Part shown: positions 18,351-26,838 of the stretch, piece after piece
How the letters are laid out: every line of letters starts with the position of its first letter
Position numbering within the stretch: the stretch's first letter is position 1
NCBI GenBank assembly: GCA_947461445.1
Contig: CANHKV010000001.1
Coordinates: forward strand, 62,001-126,000
Source: Holosporales bacterium
Lineage (GTDB): Bacteria; Pseudomonadota; Alphaproteobacteria; Holosporales; Holosporaceae
Direction: 5' to 3'
DNA: 64,000 nt
Program-made: the position numbers and the translations under genes
Notes under the pieces: generated by a model
Databases searched by the model: none
What the model was told of the DNA's origin: nothing
What the model saw: only the letters and a program-made list of their open reading frames with translations

Positions 18351-19367
18351 ATGGGGGTGTTTTTTGCCTCTTGTTTTTTGACCTGTAATGCAAAATTTTC
18401 AACGCCTTTCCCCTCACAGATGCACCCGCAACATGCCCAATGGACCCTGTGCTTGCAGGATATGACGAGCCATTGGTCCAACACGCAGCGCCCCGTGATT
18501 GCCGTACACCAGCTGGACCCAAAACATCACGATTTTACGATTCTGGTACGGACGCTGCAACATTTGCACTTTTTGCCAAAAGATTCGGATGCCGATGGTC
18601 CAGTGATTGATGTGCTGGCTGTTGAAAATGCCTTGAAAACCCTGCAAGGGGTGTTGTCCTTGCCCATAACAGGCGTTTTGGATCAAAAAACCGTTGATGC
18701 TTTAAATGGGAAAAATCCTGCTTTGGTGGAAAAAATCGCCATAACGCAAAAAGAATGGCAAAAAATGGGGCCCTTGCCCAAACGGTACATTATGTGCAAT
18801 ATTCCCGCTTTTACCATGGATGTCATGGATCAAGGGGCCTCTGTGCTGCACAGTCGGGTGATGGTGGGGAAACCAGAAACAAGAACACCCGTATTTTCTG
18901 GATGCATTTACAGCATTTTCTTTAACCCCACATGGATTTTGCCGCGTTCTCAGTATAAAACCTATCGGCCTTTGGTGGGCAAAGATGGATTTTATATGAA
19001 CAATGGAATGTTGTGCCAAAAACCCGGTCCGAAAAATCACTTGGGTCAAGTCAAATTTTTGACCCGTCGCCCTGATGCCATTATTTTACACAGCACCCAT
19101 GAGCCAGAACGGTTTGCCCATTCCCAACGGGCTTATAGCTTGGGCTGTATTCGTGTACAAAATTTTCAAGATTTGGCAGAAAAAATTTTATCCTGTGATG
19201 GTGTAAACCTATCAATCCCCAGCTTATTAGAGAAAAAAATCCAGAAAGAAGTGACTTTAAAGCATCCCTTTCCCGTTTACGCCGTATACCACAGATTATG
19301 GATACAGAATGGTGTAATTCAATATTTTTCAGATGTTTACGGCCATGATTTTGTGGAAAAAACCTGA
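18351..19367 (+). CDS. L,D-transpeptidase (YkuD) with peptidoglycan-binding domain
   Basis: L,D-transpeptidases form 3-3 cross-links or attach lipoprotein to peptidoglycan in the periplasm. The chosen ATG gives MGVFFASCFLTCNAKFSTPF, a signal-like N-terminus; the frame stays open to 18114 but that part reads through the 27-bp repeat. A PG_binding_1-like motif (LKTLQGVLSLPITGVLDQKT) precedes the YkuD domain, whose active site is IILHST...SLGCIRV with the catalytic Cys in SLGCIR. SIFFNPTWILPRSQYKT is also typical of YcbB/LdtD-type enzymes. It is divergent from the ABC ATPase and lies upstream of ihfA. Confidence 0.9.
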   Translation: MGVFFASCFLTCNAKFSTPFPSQMHPQHAQWTLCLQDMTSHWSNTQRPVIAVHQLDPKHHDFTILVRTLQHLHFLPKDSDADGPVIDVLAVENALKTLQGVLSLPITGVLDQKTVDALNGKNPALVEKIAITQKEWQKMGPLPKRYIMCNIPAFTMDVMDQGASVLHSRVMVGKPETRTPVFSGCIYSIFFNPTWILPRSQYKTYRPLVGKDGFYMNNGMLCQKPGPKNHLGQVKFLTRRPDAIILHSTHEPERFAHSQRAYSLGCIRVQNFQDLAEKILSCDGVNLSIPSLLEKKIQKEVTLKHPFPVYAVYHRLWIQNGVIQYFSDVYGHDFVEKT

Positions 19368-19502
19368 TATCTTGAGCAAACCAATCGTCCTCTGGTGTCT
19401 CTTTTTTAAAAGGGGCGAATAAAAAAGCAAAAAAAACAAATCCATTAACCTGTAAAAAATATCATCCGTGAAATAATAGCAAAAAAGTTATGGGGAAAAA
19501 AC

Positions 19503-19823
19503 ATGGAGAAAAAGGATCATCAGCAAACCTTGACCCGAGCCTGTTTACGCGATGCGTTGCAAAACCAGCTGGGCATGTCAATGGAAAAAGCCAGTGTGAT
19601 ACTGGAATCAATTTTAACAGAGCTCAGCCATTTGATTCAAAAAAGTGATTATGTCAAAATTATTGGATTTGGTACATTTTTGATTCACAATAAAAAAGAA
19701 CGCTTGGGCAGAAATCCAAAAACCAAAGTAGAGGCGGTGATCGCTGCACGTAAAAGCGTCAGTTTTAGACCTTCCATGAATTTACGCCAAGTGGTGAACA
19801 AAAAGAGCCAGCATACGGCGTAA
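19503..19823 (+). CDS. ihfA: Integration host factor subunit alpha
   Basis: IHF-alpha pairs with IHF-beta to bend DNA sharply at replication, recombination and promoter sites. LTRACLRDALQNQLGMSMEK aligns with the family N-terminus; VKIIGFGTFLIHNKKERLGR and NPKTKVEAVIAARKSVSFRP form the beta-arm region with the DNA-intercalating Pro in GRNPKT. Length 106 is normal. A GGGGA ribosome site precedes the ATG. It is convergent with trmB across about 150 bases that include a short weak hairpin near 19836-19850. Confidence 0.92.
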   Translation: MEKKDHQQTLTRACLRDALQNQLGMSMEKASVILESILTELSHLIQKSDYVKIIGFGTFLIHNKKERLGRNPKTKVEAVIAARKSVSFRPSMNLRQVVNKKSQHTA

Positions 19824-19969
19824 TACAATCCCCATCCTTCTGAAGAAGGGAAGGGGGGGGTGCCCAATCCGGGGATGTTGCTCGCAGAACCCACTGCGCA
19901 GGGTTGGGATGCTCTATCTGGCAGTAAGGACCTTAAAATATCTATGGGCATAGGGCAAGAGACACCCAT

Positions 19970-20680
19970 TCACTCTGGCTGTAATTGCCAAATGCTGAAT
20001 GCACAGGGGATATGATTGGCCACGGCTTTGTCTCGATAACGCGATGATGGCCAATGCTCTGGCCAAAGGGGCCATTGGGCTGCATGGGGTGTTCGCGCGC
20101 CATCCATATACTGCCACCTTGGGTGTTTATGCAAAATATTTAGGCTGTGTTCAATTAATCCCGGATGATCGCTGGCAAAATGAAATAATCCACCTGGTTT
20201 AACATAATGGGCACACAGATCTAAAAACGCTGGCTGAACCATGCGGCGCTGCACATGCCGTCGTTTCCGCCACGGATCTGGAAAAAGGAGGATAACACCG
20301 TCCAGGCATGATGGTGACAAGTGGGACCACATTTCTTGTACTGGATCAGAAAAAATGGCACACCGTTTTTCAAAAGATTCTGGTATGCCTTGAACACAAT
20401 GAATCACCCCGTTGATAAAAGCTTCGACACCAATGATGCTGCGGTCTGGATGTTGACACAGCCATTGGTTCAAGTGCTCGCCAGATCCAAAGCCAATTTC
20501 TAACCACAATTCTTTTGGCCATTGTCCATGCCATTTTTTGACATCCAAGTTTTTTAAACGATCCAGCGTATGATCGTATAACGTTTTGGGTAAAACACGT
20601 CCTTTTCGGCGACCGTAAAACAATGGTTTATGTAAATCTAGATGGTTGGGTTCAGATACAAGGGGGGTACCGTCACCCAT
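19970..20680 (-). CDS. trmB: tRNA (guanine-N7-)-methyltransferase
   Basis: TrmB makes m7G46 in the variable loop of tRNAs. The SAM-binding motif LEIGFGSGEHL, GVEAFINGV (motif II), LLFPDPWRKRRHVQRRMVQP (signature) and FHFASDHPG are all visible. The frame is open to 20851 but overlaps glmM; ATG 20680 gives MGDGTPLVSEPNHLDLHKPL, which matches the family start, and a GTG at 20707 overlapping the glmM stop is another option. The C-terminal 40 residues are ordinary. It sits at the end of a pmtA-like, glmM, trmB gene series. Confidence 0.93.
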   Translation of the reverse strand: MGDGTPLVSEPNHLDLHKPLFYGRRKGRVLPKTLYDHTLDRLKNLDVKKWHGQWPKELWLEIGFGSGEHLNQWLCQHPDRSIIGVEAFINGVIHCVQGIPESFEKRCAIFSDPVQEMWSHLSPSCLDGVILLFPDPWRKRRHVQRRMVQPAFLDLCAHYVKPGGLFHFASDHPGLIEHSLNILHKHPRWQYMDGARTPHAAQWPLWPEHWPSSRYRDKAVANHIPCAFSIWQLQPE

Positions 20681-20699
20681 ACGATCCCCATCGAAATGG

Positions 20700-22211
20700 T
20701 TAGACACGCTGATTCTCCAATGCACACTGTTGCTCTTCCAGATCGTTGGCAATGGTTTTCGCCAGATGAGAGACAAATTCCTGACTTGCCCCTTCGACCA
20801 AAATGCGTAACAGCGGTTCTGTGCCCGATGGACGCAACAAAACACGCTCATCTTCGCCCATTTGGCTCTGTATTTTTTGATAATAATCTAAAAACTTGGC
20901 ATGCTGACAAAACTGGGGTACCCGCAATGTCATGTTCACCATGGCCGATGGGGTGGGCTGAAAAATGGGAAACAGTCCCTGATTTTTTTCTGCACCATGT
21001 CCATGACGATGAATGTGGGTTCCAATGTAATGCAATGCATGTAATCCCGCCAATAATCCATCACCTGTGGGCAAGGCATCGGCCAGGATAATATGACCGC
21101 ATGATTCCCCACCCAAGGTCCACCCTAATTCTTTCAATTTTTTAGCAATCCATCGATCGCCCACATGGGTGCGTACAAAAGGAATATTCTTGGACTGTAA
21201 AAACCGTTCTAACCCCAGATTGGACAGCACCGTACCCACGACGCCCGAGAATGTGGGATGCACCATTCTGGGTGATACCCTGTTCCCAACATAGTCCGGA
21301 CCCAGTCCTGTATTCAGGATTCCCAGAGGGCTATTTTCCACATCAGCATGACCAACCTGATGCCATTGGCCAATGAATGCCTTGTGCTCTACAAACCTGT
21401 TTTCTGCCAAAAGGGCTAAAATTTGATCGCCATCTTGGATTTGACCATCGGCCGTTACCAAAATAACGCGATCCCCATCACCGTCAAAACTGATGCCCAC
21501 ATCTGCACCATGTTGCACCACGGCATGAGCCAAACGTTCGGGATAAACAGCCCCACATTCTGCATTAATGTTATGGCCATCCGGGCTGCACCCCAAAACA
21601 TCCACCACATCTGCACCTTTTTCTTGTAAAATATGGGCAGCAGTGGCACTGTACGCCCCATGGGCACAATCCACCACAATGCGTAATGGTGGCAATTCTG
21701 GTGTGTTTTGGATTAAAAAATCTTGGTATTCTTTTAAATAATCAGTCCCACTGTGAATCGGTGTGCTGGCCGAACCGTGATGGTTTTCGCCGCAATGATC
21801 CCCTGAAATATAAGAAGAAATAAGCTGTTCTTGCTCAATGGACAGTTTCTCGCCAATGCGGTTGAAAATTTTAATGCCATTATACATGGACGGATTATGA
21901 GAGGCAGAAATCATTAATCCTGCAGAGGCGCTGTGGGCACGCGTTAAAAAAGAAACGGCCGGTGTAGGAGCACACCCAATGGAAATGGCCCGTATGCCAC
22001 AAACATCTAAACCAGCACACAAGGCCTGTTCAATGGCCTGGCATGATGCCCGGGTGTCTTTACCAATCAATACAAAAGGATTGACGGAATCGTGATCCAG
22101 AATCCATCGACCTAAAGCAACCCCCAGAGACCACATGCCCTTGGGTGTCAGAGGGTAATGCCCATACAGTCCACGAATGCCATCGGTTCCAAAAAAATGA
22201 GTCGGTTTCAT
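20700..22211 (-). CDS. glmM: Phosphoglucosamine mutase
   Basis: GlmM converts glucosamine-6-phosphate to the 1-phosphate on the way to UDP-GlcNAc for peptidoglycan and LPS. FGTDGIRGLYG opens the protein, the phosphoserine loop is ISASHNPSMYNGIKIF (near residue 103), the magnesium loop GISFDGDGDRVILV, sugar loop GGESCGHI and phosphate-binding loop LRPSGTEPLLRILVEG follow. At 503 residues it is about 50 longer than usual, through an insertion around residues 265-305 and an extended region near 400. Its start overlaps the upstream methyltransferase by four bases, indicating translational coupling. Confidence 0.95.
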   Translation of the reverse strand: MKPTHFFGTDGIRGLYGHYPLTPKGMWSLGVALGRWILDHDSVNPFVLIGKDTRASCQAIEQALCAGLDVCGIRAISIGCAPTPAVSFLTRAHSASAGLMISASHNPSMYNGIKIFNRIGEKLSIEQEQLISSYISGDHCGENHHGSASTPIHSGTDYLKEYQDFLIQNTPELPPLRIVVDCAHGAYSATAAHILQEKGADVVDVLGCSPDGHNINAECGAVYPERLAHAVVQHGADVGISFDGDGDRVILVTADGQIQDGDQILALLAENRFVEHKAFIGQWHQVGHADVENSPLGILNTGLGPDYVGNRVSPRMVHPTFSGVVGTVLSNLGLERFLQSKNIPFVRTHVGDRWIAKKLKELGWTLGGESCGHIILADALPTGDGLLAGLHALHYIGTHIHRHGHGAEKNQGLFPIFQPTPSAMVNMTLRVPQFCQHAKFLDYYQKIQSQMGEDERVLLRPSGTEPLLRILVEGASQEFVSHLAKTIANDLEEQQCALENQRV

Positions 22212-22804
22212 TCTTCACCCTGTCGCGTATAACGCCACAGATTGGCAGGAGGAATATTACTCCAAGAACGCCCCATATGGATTTTTCTCATGCCATAACG
22301 CTCTGCTGAAATGGATGAAAAAGGACTGTACGTAATTTGCAACAAAGATCCACAAGGGTGCAAAATATCCAGACAGGATTGCAGAATTTTTTCCTGTACA
22401 ATCGCTGATAAACTCAGCATGGGTAAACCAGAAACAATGACACCAATACGACCAATCATTTCTTTTGGCAAAAAATCTGTTAAAAAAGCTGCATTGCCCT
22501 GGATAATCTGCAGGCTTGGAAATCGATTTTTTAAAAAAGAAATCAAGGTGGGATCCAATTCCATGGCAATCAATCGTTCCGGGGATAACCCCGCATCCAG
22601 CAACCCCTGTGTAAACCGACCCGTTCCCGAACCCAACTCTAAAACCATACAGTCATCAGACAATCCATCCATGGCACATCGCGAAATTAAATTGGCCAAT
22701 GCCCGAGAACTGGGAATAATGGAACCCATTTGAAAGGGGTTTCGTGCCCACTGTTTGATAAACGTTACCGTTTCTCGAAAGGTCTCTTTTCGGGTCGTCA
22801 TCAT
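22208..22804 (-). CDS. SAM-dependent methyltransferase, PmtA-like
   Basis: The protein resembles bacterial phospholipid N-methyltransferases that methylate phosphatidylethanolamine. FIKQWARNPFQMGSIIPSSR is the family N-terminal signature, VLELGSGTGRFTQGLLDAG is SAM motif I, AMELDPTLISFLKNRFP motif II and GVIVSGLPMLSL the motif after the substrate loop. Length 198 agrees. Tryptic details cannot tell PE from other amine lipids or an rRNA adenine dimethylase relative, although the PSSR and SGLP pieces favour the lipid enzyme. It overlaps glmM by four bases (ATGA). Confidence 0.8.
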   Translation of the reverse strand: MMTTRKETFRETVTFIKQWARNPFQMGSIIPSSRALANLISRCAMDGLSDDCMVLELGSGTGRFTQGLLDAGLSPERLIAMELDPTLISFLKNRFPSLQIIQGNAAFLTDFLPKEMIGRIGVIVSGLPMLSLSAIVQEKILQSCLDILHPCGSLLQITYSPFSSISAERYGMRKIHMGRSWSNIPPANLWRYTRQGEE

Positions 22805-22863
22805 AAAAAAGGGCGCAACTGTATATCGGTTTCATAACATGATATTAAAAATATATAGAAACA

Positions 22864-23427
22864 TCAAGAATCGGTCCGCTTTTTTCTGGAAAACACATGG
22901 CTGACCATAATCACACAGCTGATGATGCCAAATACCACCCATTCAATATGCTTCATATTATCCCCCAACAAATGCCCCAAAAAATATCCCAATGCACAGC
23001 TGATGATGGTCCATAATCCGGCAGACAAAATATTTAGAATGGAAAATCGTTTAAAGGAAACCCCTTGGGCACCAATAATAAATGGACTGATGATGCGAAT
23101 GCCATAAATAAAACGAAATGACAAAATATATACGGTTTCATTGCGTTTGATGAAATCCAATGCCTTGTTGATATTATCCTGCCAGCTGGGAAAACGGCGT
23201 TTTAAGGCTTGAACAGAGCGCGGTCCATAATGATGCCCTAAAAAGTAAATCATTTGATCGGCCATCAGCGTTCCTGTAAATGTCAAGGCTGCAACCCCCC
23301 AAATGGATAAAATGCCCGTAGAGGCCAAGGCGCTGGCCGTTAAAATGATGCTTTCACCCTCGATCATGGCACCCAAAAAAACGGTCAAATATCCGTAATC
23401 TTGAACAAATTGTTGCAGTGTGAACAT
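22864..23427 (-). CDS. DedA-family membrane protein
   Basis: DedA/SNARE-associated proteins are inner-membrane carriers linked to undecaprenyl-phosphate recycling and envelope homeostasis. FLGAMIEGESIILTASALAS near the start contains the acidic residue conserved in the family, DQMIYFLGHHYGPR follows, and SFRFIYGIRIISPFIIGAQG (about residues 103-122) is the FxRxxxxxRxxxPxxAG signature in variant form. Four to five hydrophobic segments are visible. Length 187 is normal. It is followed on the same strand by the methyltransferase gene after 60 bases. Confidence 0.87.
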   Translation of the reverse strand: MFTLQQFVQDYGYLTVFLGAMIEGESIILTASALASTGILSIWGVAALTFTGTLMADQMIYFLGHHYGPRSVQALKRRFPSWQDNINKALDFIKRNETVYILSFRFIYGIRIISPFIIGAQGVSFKRFSILNILSAGLWTIISCALGYFLGHLLGDNMKHIEWVVFGIISCVIMVSHVFSRKKRTDS

Positions 23428-23612
23428 AGAGAATCAAAAAGAAAACTGTAATGCAATCTTAACATAGGCCGCATCAAAGAACAAAGTCTGGTTTTTTCTG
23501 AGGTCCCTTTCTGGAACCGGGAGCAATGATTCTCGATGCAGGGGAGAGCAGAGCTTTTCCTGGGCTTTGGCTTGGGTTAAACTGTGGAAACAATCAGCCA
23601 ACAGGAACAATC

Positions 23613-26300
23613 GTGGACGCCCATTATGCATTTCAATCGTGTGAATCCCAAGTTCGCATGTGGTGGGATCAGGTTCATGCTGGGCGCAAAAAGGAAGACA
23701 TTCATCAAGATCGCCCAGATGGGGTGGGTGGTAAAAAACCATACACCATTATTATGCCGCCACCCAATGTCACAGGATCGTTGCATTTGGGACATGCGTT
23801 GTCGTCGACGTTTCAAGATATTTTGGCCCGTTTTTATCGCATGAATGGCCGAGATGTGGTTTGGGTTCCAGGCACCGACCATGCCGGAATTGCCACTCAA
23901 ATGATGGTGGAAAAACAGGCCATATCCCAGGGCACAACCCGGGCACAATTGGGTCGAGAAGCCTTTGTTCAACGCATCTGGGAGTGGAAAGATCTGTATG
24001 GCGATTTGATCATAGAGCAAATGAAACGGTTGGGGTTTTCTGCCGATTGGGATCGGTTATGTTTTACATTAGACCCGGATATGAATGAGGCCGTAAATTG
24101 TGCCTTTGCAACGTTGCACGACAAAGGATATGTGTATCGTGCTCAGCGCTTGGTAAACTGGGATGGTCAGCTGAAAACAGCATTATCGGATCTAGAGGTC
24201 ACCAATCAGACCATGCCTGGAATCTTGTGGCATATGGCCTATGCCATAGAGGATGGTCATCCAGGTCAATCTATTGTGGTGGCCACAACGCGCCCTGAAA
24301 CGCTGTTTGGGGATGTGGCCATTGCCGTGCATCCAGAAGATCAGCGATACCAATCTTTGGTGGGCAAGCACGCGCGCGTTCCCCTAAGCAATCGCAGCAT
24401 ACCTATTATTGCGGATTCTGGGGTGGATCCTGAAAAGGGCACAGGTGCGGTAAAGGTTACCCCAGCCCATGATTTTAATGACTTTGATATGGGGCAACGC
24501 CATGGATTGCCCATGGTGTCCATTTTAACCGACGATAATACCCTGAATGATCAAGTGCCTGAAATGTTTCGTGGTTTGGGGTGTTCGGATGCGCGCACAG
24601 CTGTGCTAGAAGCTCTATCCGATGCCGTTGTGGGGCAAACCAACATTATGCACGCCATTCCCATCAGCGAACGTTCCGGAACCATTGTGGAACCGCGCGT
24701 GACATTACAATGGTTTATTGATATGCGGACCATGGCCGATAAGGCCATTGATGCCATAGATAAGGGAAAAATGCGCTTTGTGCCCAAAGAATGGACCAAT
24801 AATGCTTTGCAGTGGTTGCGCAACATTCAACCCTGGTGTGTATCTCGCCAATTGTGGTGGGGGCATCGATTGCCTGTGTGGTATGGTCCAGAAAACAGTG
24901 TTTTTGTGGCCCGTGATGCCGACTCAGCCCATGCTTTGGCTGCAGAAAAGTGGGGTTCAGATGTTATTCTTTGTCAAGATGAGGATGTGCTGGATACATG
25001 GTTTTCTTCTGGATTATGGCCTTTTTCCACATTGGGGTGGCCAACAGAAACCCCCGATTTGAATGATCGATACCCCACCGATGTCTTGGTCACGGGTTTT
25101 GATATCATTTTCTTTTGGGTTGCCCGCATGATGATGTTGGGCATCGAAATGACCAATCGTGTGCCCTTTCGTGACATCTATATTCACCCCTTGATTCGCG
25201 ATGCTCAGGGGCAAAAAATGTCGAAAACCAAGAAAAATGTGGTCAACCCGCTGGATATTATTGACTCTTATGGGGCTGATGCTTTGCGTTTTGCCCTCAG
25301 CAGTGCCACATGCGGTAAACAGCATATGAGATTTAGTTTGAACAATGTGGAGCAATCTGGCCAATTTATTAATAAAATTTGGAATGTCATGCGCTTTGCC
25401 CATGCCCGCGGGGTGACGGCATCCATACACAATCCAGAAATGGTATTATCTGTGCCTGTTGATGTACAGGATCCTGTGAATCAATGGATGTTGGTGCGCG
25501 TATCCGAAAGCCTAGAGCGTATAAATGGACATATACAGGCCTATCGATTTTCCGATGCGGCCATGGCGGTGCATCACTTTATTTGGCACATCGTGTGTGA
25601 TTGGTATGTGGAATGGGCCAAAAGAGAATGGGATCATCCTACCCGCGGATCAGAAATACAGCGCGTATTTCGGTTTATATTGGGCTTTATGATTCAAATT
25701 TTGCACCCCTTTATGCCCGTCATTACGGAAAAAATATGGCATGATTTAACGGGTGAAAAAGGGACGTTGTTTTTAACACACTGGCCAGAGTTTCGTACAA
25801 ACGATACACCTGTGACCCATGCTTGGGGATTGGTACACGAAGCCATCACCATGATTCGGCGTGTGCGATCTTTGTTTGCCATTCCTGTGGCCCATGGCTT
25901 GGGACATTTAACGTTGCATCACCCATGCCCAGAGGTCATGCGCTGTGTTTCCCTTTACCACGATGGGGTATGTCAGTGGTTGGGATTATCCGGATTCAGT
26001 GTGGATAAGGCAGAGCAACCGATTTCTGGACAATTGGTGTTTTCCTTGTCGTCTGGGGCGCTGGTCATTCCCATCAGCCAATATGTCGATACGGATGCAG
26101 CCATGTTGCGTTTGAAAAAAGATCACGAAAAAGAGCAAAAAGATCTGGCCAATTTGGCAAAACGTCTTGATGATGTGCGCAATCAACCGTTAACTCCTGA
26201 AGAAATCATAGAAGACTTGGAAATCCGTTATCGTGATAAAAAAACAGTGCTAGAGCACATCCATCAGACCATTCGGGCAGTTTTGGCCGTTAGGGTTTAG
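23613..26300 (+). CDS. valS: Valyl-tRNA synthetase
   Basis: ValS charges tRNA-Val and edits Thr-tRNA. The HIGH-type motif PPPNVTGSLHLGHALS, the editing (CP1) domain VVATTRPETLFGDVAIAVHP and GTGAVKVTPAHDFNDFDMG, the DVLDTWFSSGLWPFS region and KMSKT (GQKMSKTKKNVVNPLD) are present, then the anticodon domain and a C-terminal coiled-coil arm (LKKDHEKEQKDLANLAKRLD). The ORF opens at ATG 23526; the GTG at 23613 is preferred because AGGA lies 7-10 bases upstream and VDAHYAFQSCESQVRMWWDQ matches the family start. Length 895 is typical. Confidence 0.95.
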   Translation: MDAHYAFQSCESQVRMWWDQVHAGRKKEDIHQDRPDGVGGKKPYTIIMPPPNVTGSLHLGHALSSTFQDILARFYRMNGRDVVWVPGTDHAGIATQMMVEKQAISQGTTRAQLGREAFVQRIWEWKDLYGDLIIEQMKRLGFSADWDRLCFTLDPDMNEAVNCAFATLHDKGYVYRAQRLVNWDGQLKTALSDLEVTNQTMPGILWHMAYAIEDGHPGQSIVVATTRPETLFGDVAIAVHPEDQRYQSLVGKHARVPLSNRSIPIIADSGVDPEKGTGAVKVTPAHDFNDFDMGQRHGLPMVSILTDDNTLNDQVPEMFRGLGCSDARTAVLEALSDAVVGQTNIMHAIPISERSGTIVEPRVTLQWFIDMRTMADKAIDAIDKGKMRFVPKEWTNNALQWLRNIQPWCVSRQLWWGHRLPVWYGPENSVFVARDADSAHALAAEKWGSDVILCQDEDVLDTWFSSGLWPFSTLGWPTETPDLNDRYPTDVLVTGFDIIFFWVARMMMLGIEMTNRVPFRDIYIHPLIRDAQGQKMSKTKKNVVNPLDIIDSYGADALRFALSSATCGKQHMRFSLNNVEQSGQFINKIWNVMRFAHARGVTASIHNPEMVLSVPVDVQDPVNQWMLVRVSESLERINGHIQAYRFSDAAMAVHHFIWHIVCDWYVEWAKREWDHPTRGSEIQRVFRFILGFMIQILHPFMPVITEKIWHDLTGEKGTLFLTHWPEFRTNDTPVTHAWGLVHEAITMIRRVRSLFAIPVAHGLGHLTLHHPCPEVMRCVSLYHDGVCQWLGLSGFSVDKAEQPISGQLVFSLSSGALVIPISQYVDTDAAMLRLKKDHEKEQKDLANLAKRLDDVRNQPLTPEEIIEDLEIRYRDKKTVLEHIHQTIRAVLAVRV

Positions 26301-26329
26301 GGGGTAAAGGGTATACTCGCCTGCATTCT

Positions 26330-26357
26330 AAAGAGGGGAAAATAGGGACCCCTCTTT
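26330..26357 (+). terminator. Hairpin downstream of valS
   Basis: AAAGAGGGG and CCCCTCTTT form a perfect 9-bp stem with a 10-base loop, 30 bases after the valS stop. The stem ends in TTT but no longer T-run follows, so termination may be partial. Confidence 0.5.
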
Positions 26358-26838
26358 GATTCATTGCTTTTGTTGTAAACCCAGACAGATCTTCATTGGT
26401 TCAAACCATCTGCCATGGGTGTTGCCCTATGTGTAAACAATTTTTTGAACATTCCATTGGATCCTTTCAGACTGCATCAGAAGGGTGTGGTATTCTACCA
26501 GTATCCTGGTTTGTTATAGGCATTACGAGGATCGGCTGTAAGGATTTCTAATGTCAGTTCTTTTACATTTTAAACAGTGGGAAGATTCAATTTTCTGAAT
26601 ACAACCCATTCATTTTTTAGAATTAAATGTTTTGCTTTTTATTGATTCATCAAAGTTTTTTCTATTTTTTTTATACTAACCAACGATTTTTTTATGGTTG
26701 CAAACCAGTATTATTATGTTTTTTACTCTGACCGTACCTTTTAAAAGGCTCTATACCACCAGTGTCAGACGGGATACACAGTATCCCCCCACCATTAGAC
26801 TGGCATTTTTGTTAAAAATTAGCATAGAGAATCAAATT
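26358..26838. other. Intergenic region without a convincing gene
   Basis: The stretch between the valS hairpin and the ABC-F stop is AT-rich with several T-runs. The only frame with a start is a 40-residue one at 26429-26551 (begins MCKQFFEHSIGSFQTASEGC) that has no ribosome site or similarity I can recognise. Nothing else is supported. Confidence 0.5.

Noticed and set aside
23613-23742. Upstream half of the minus-strand frame 23434-23742 as a gene
   Set aside because: It overlaps the well-supported valS N-terminus; only the tail outside valS is worth noting.
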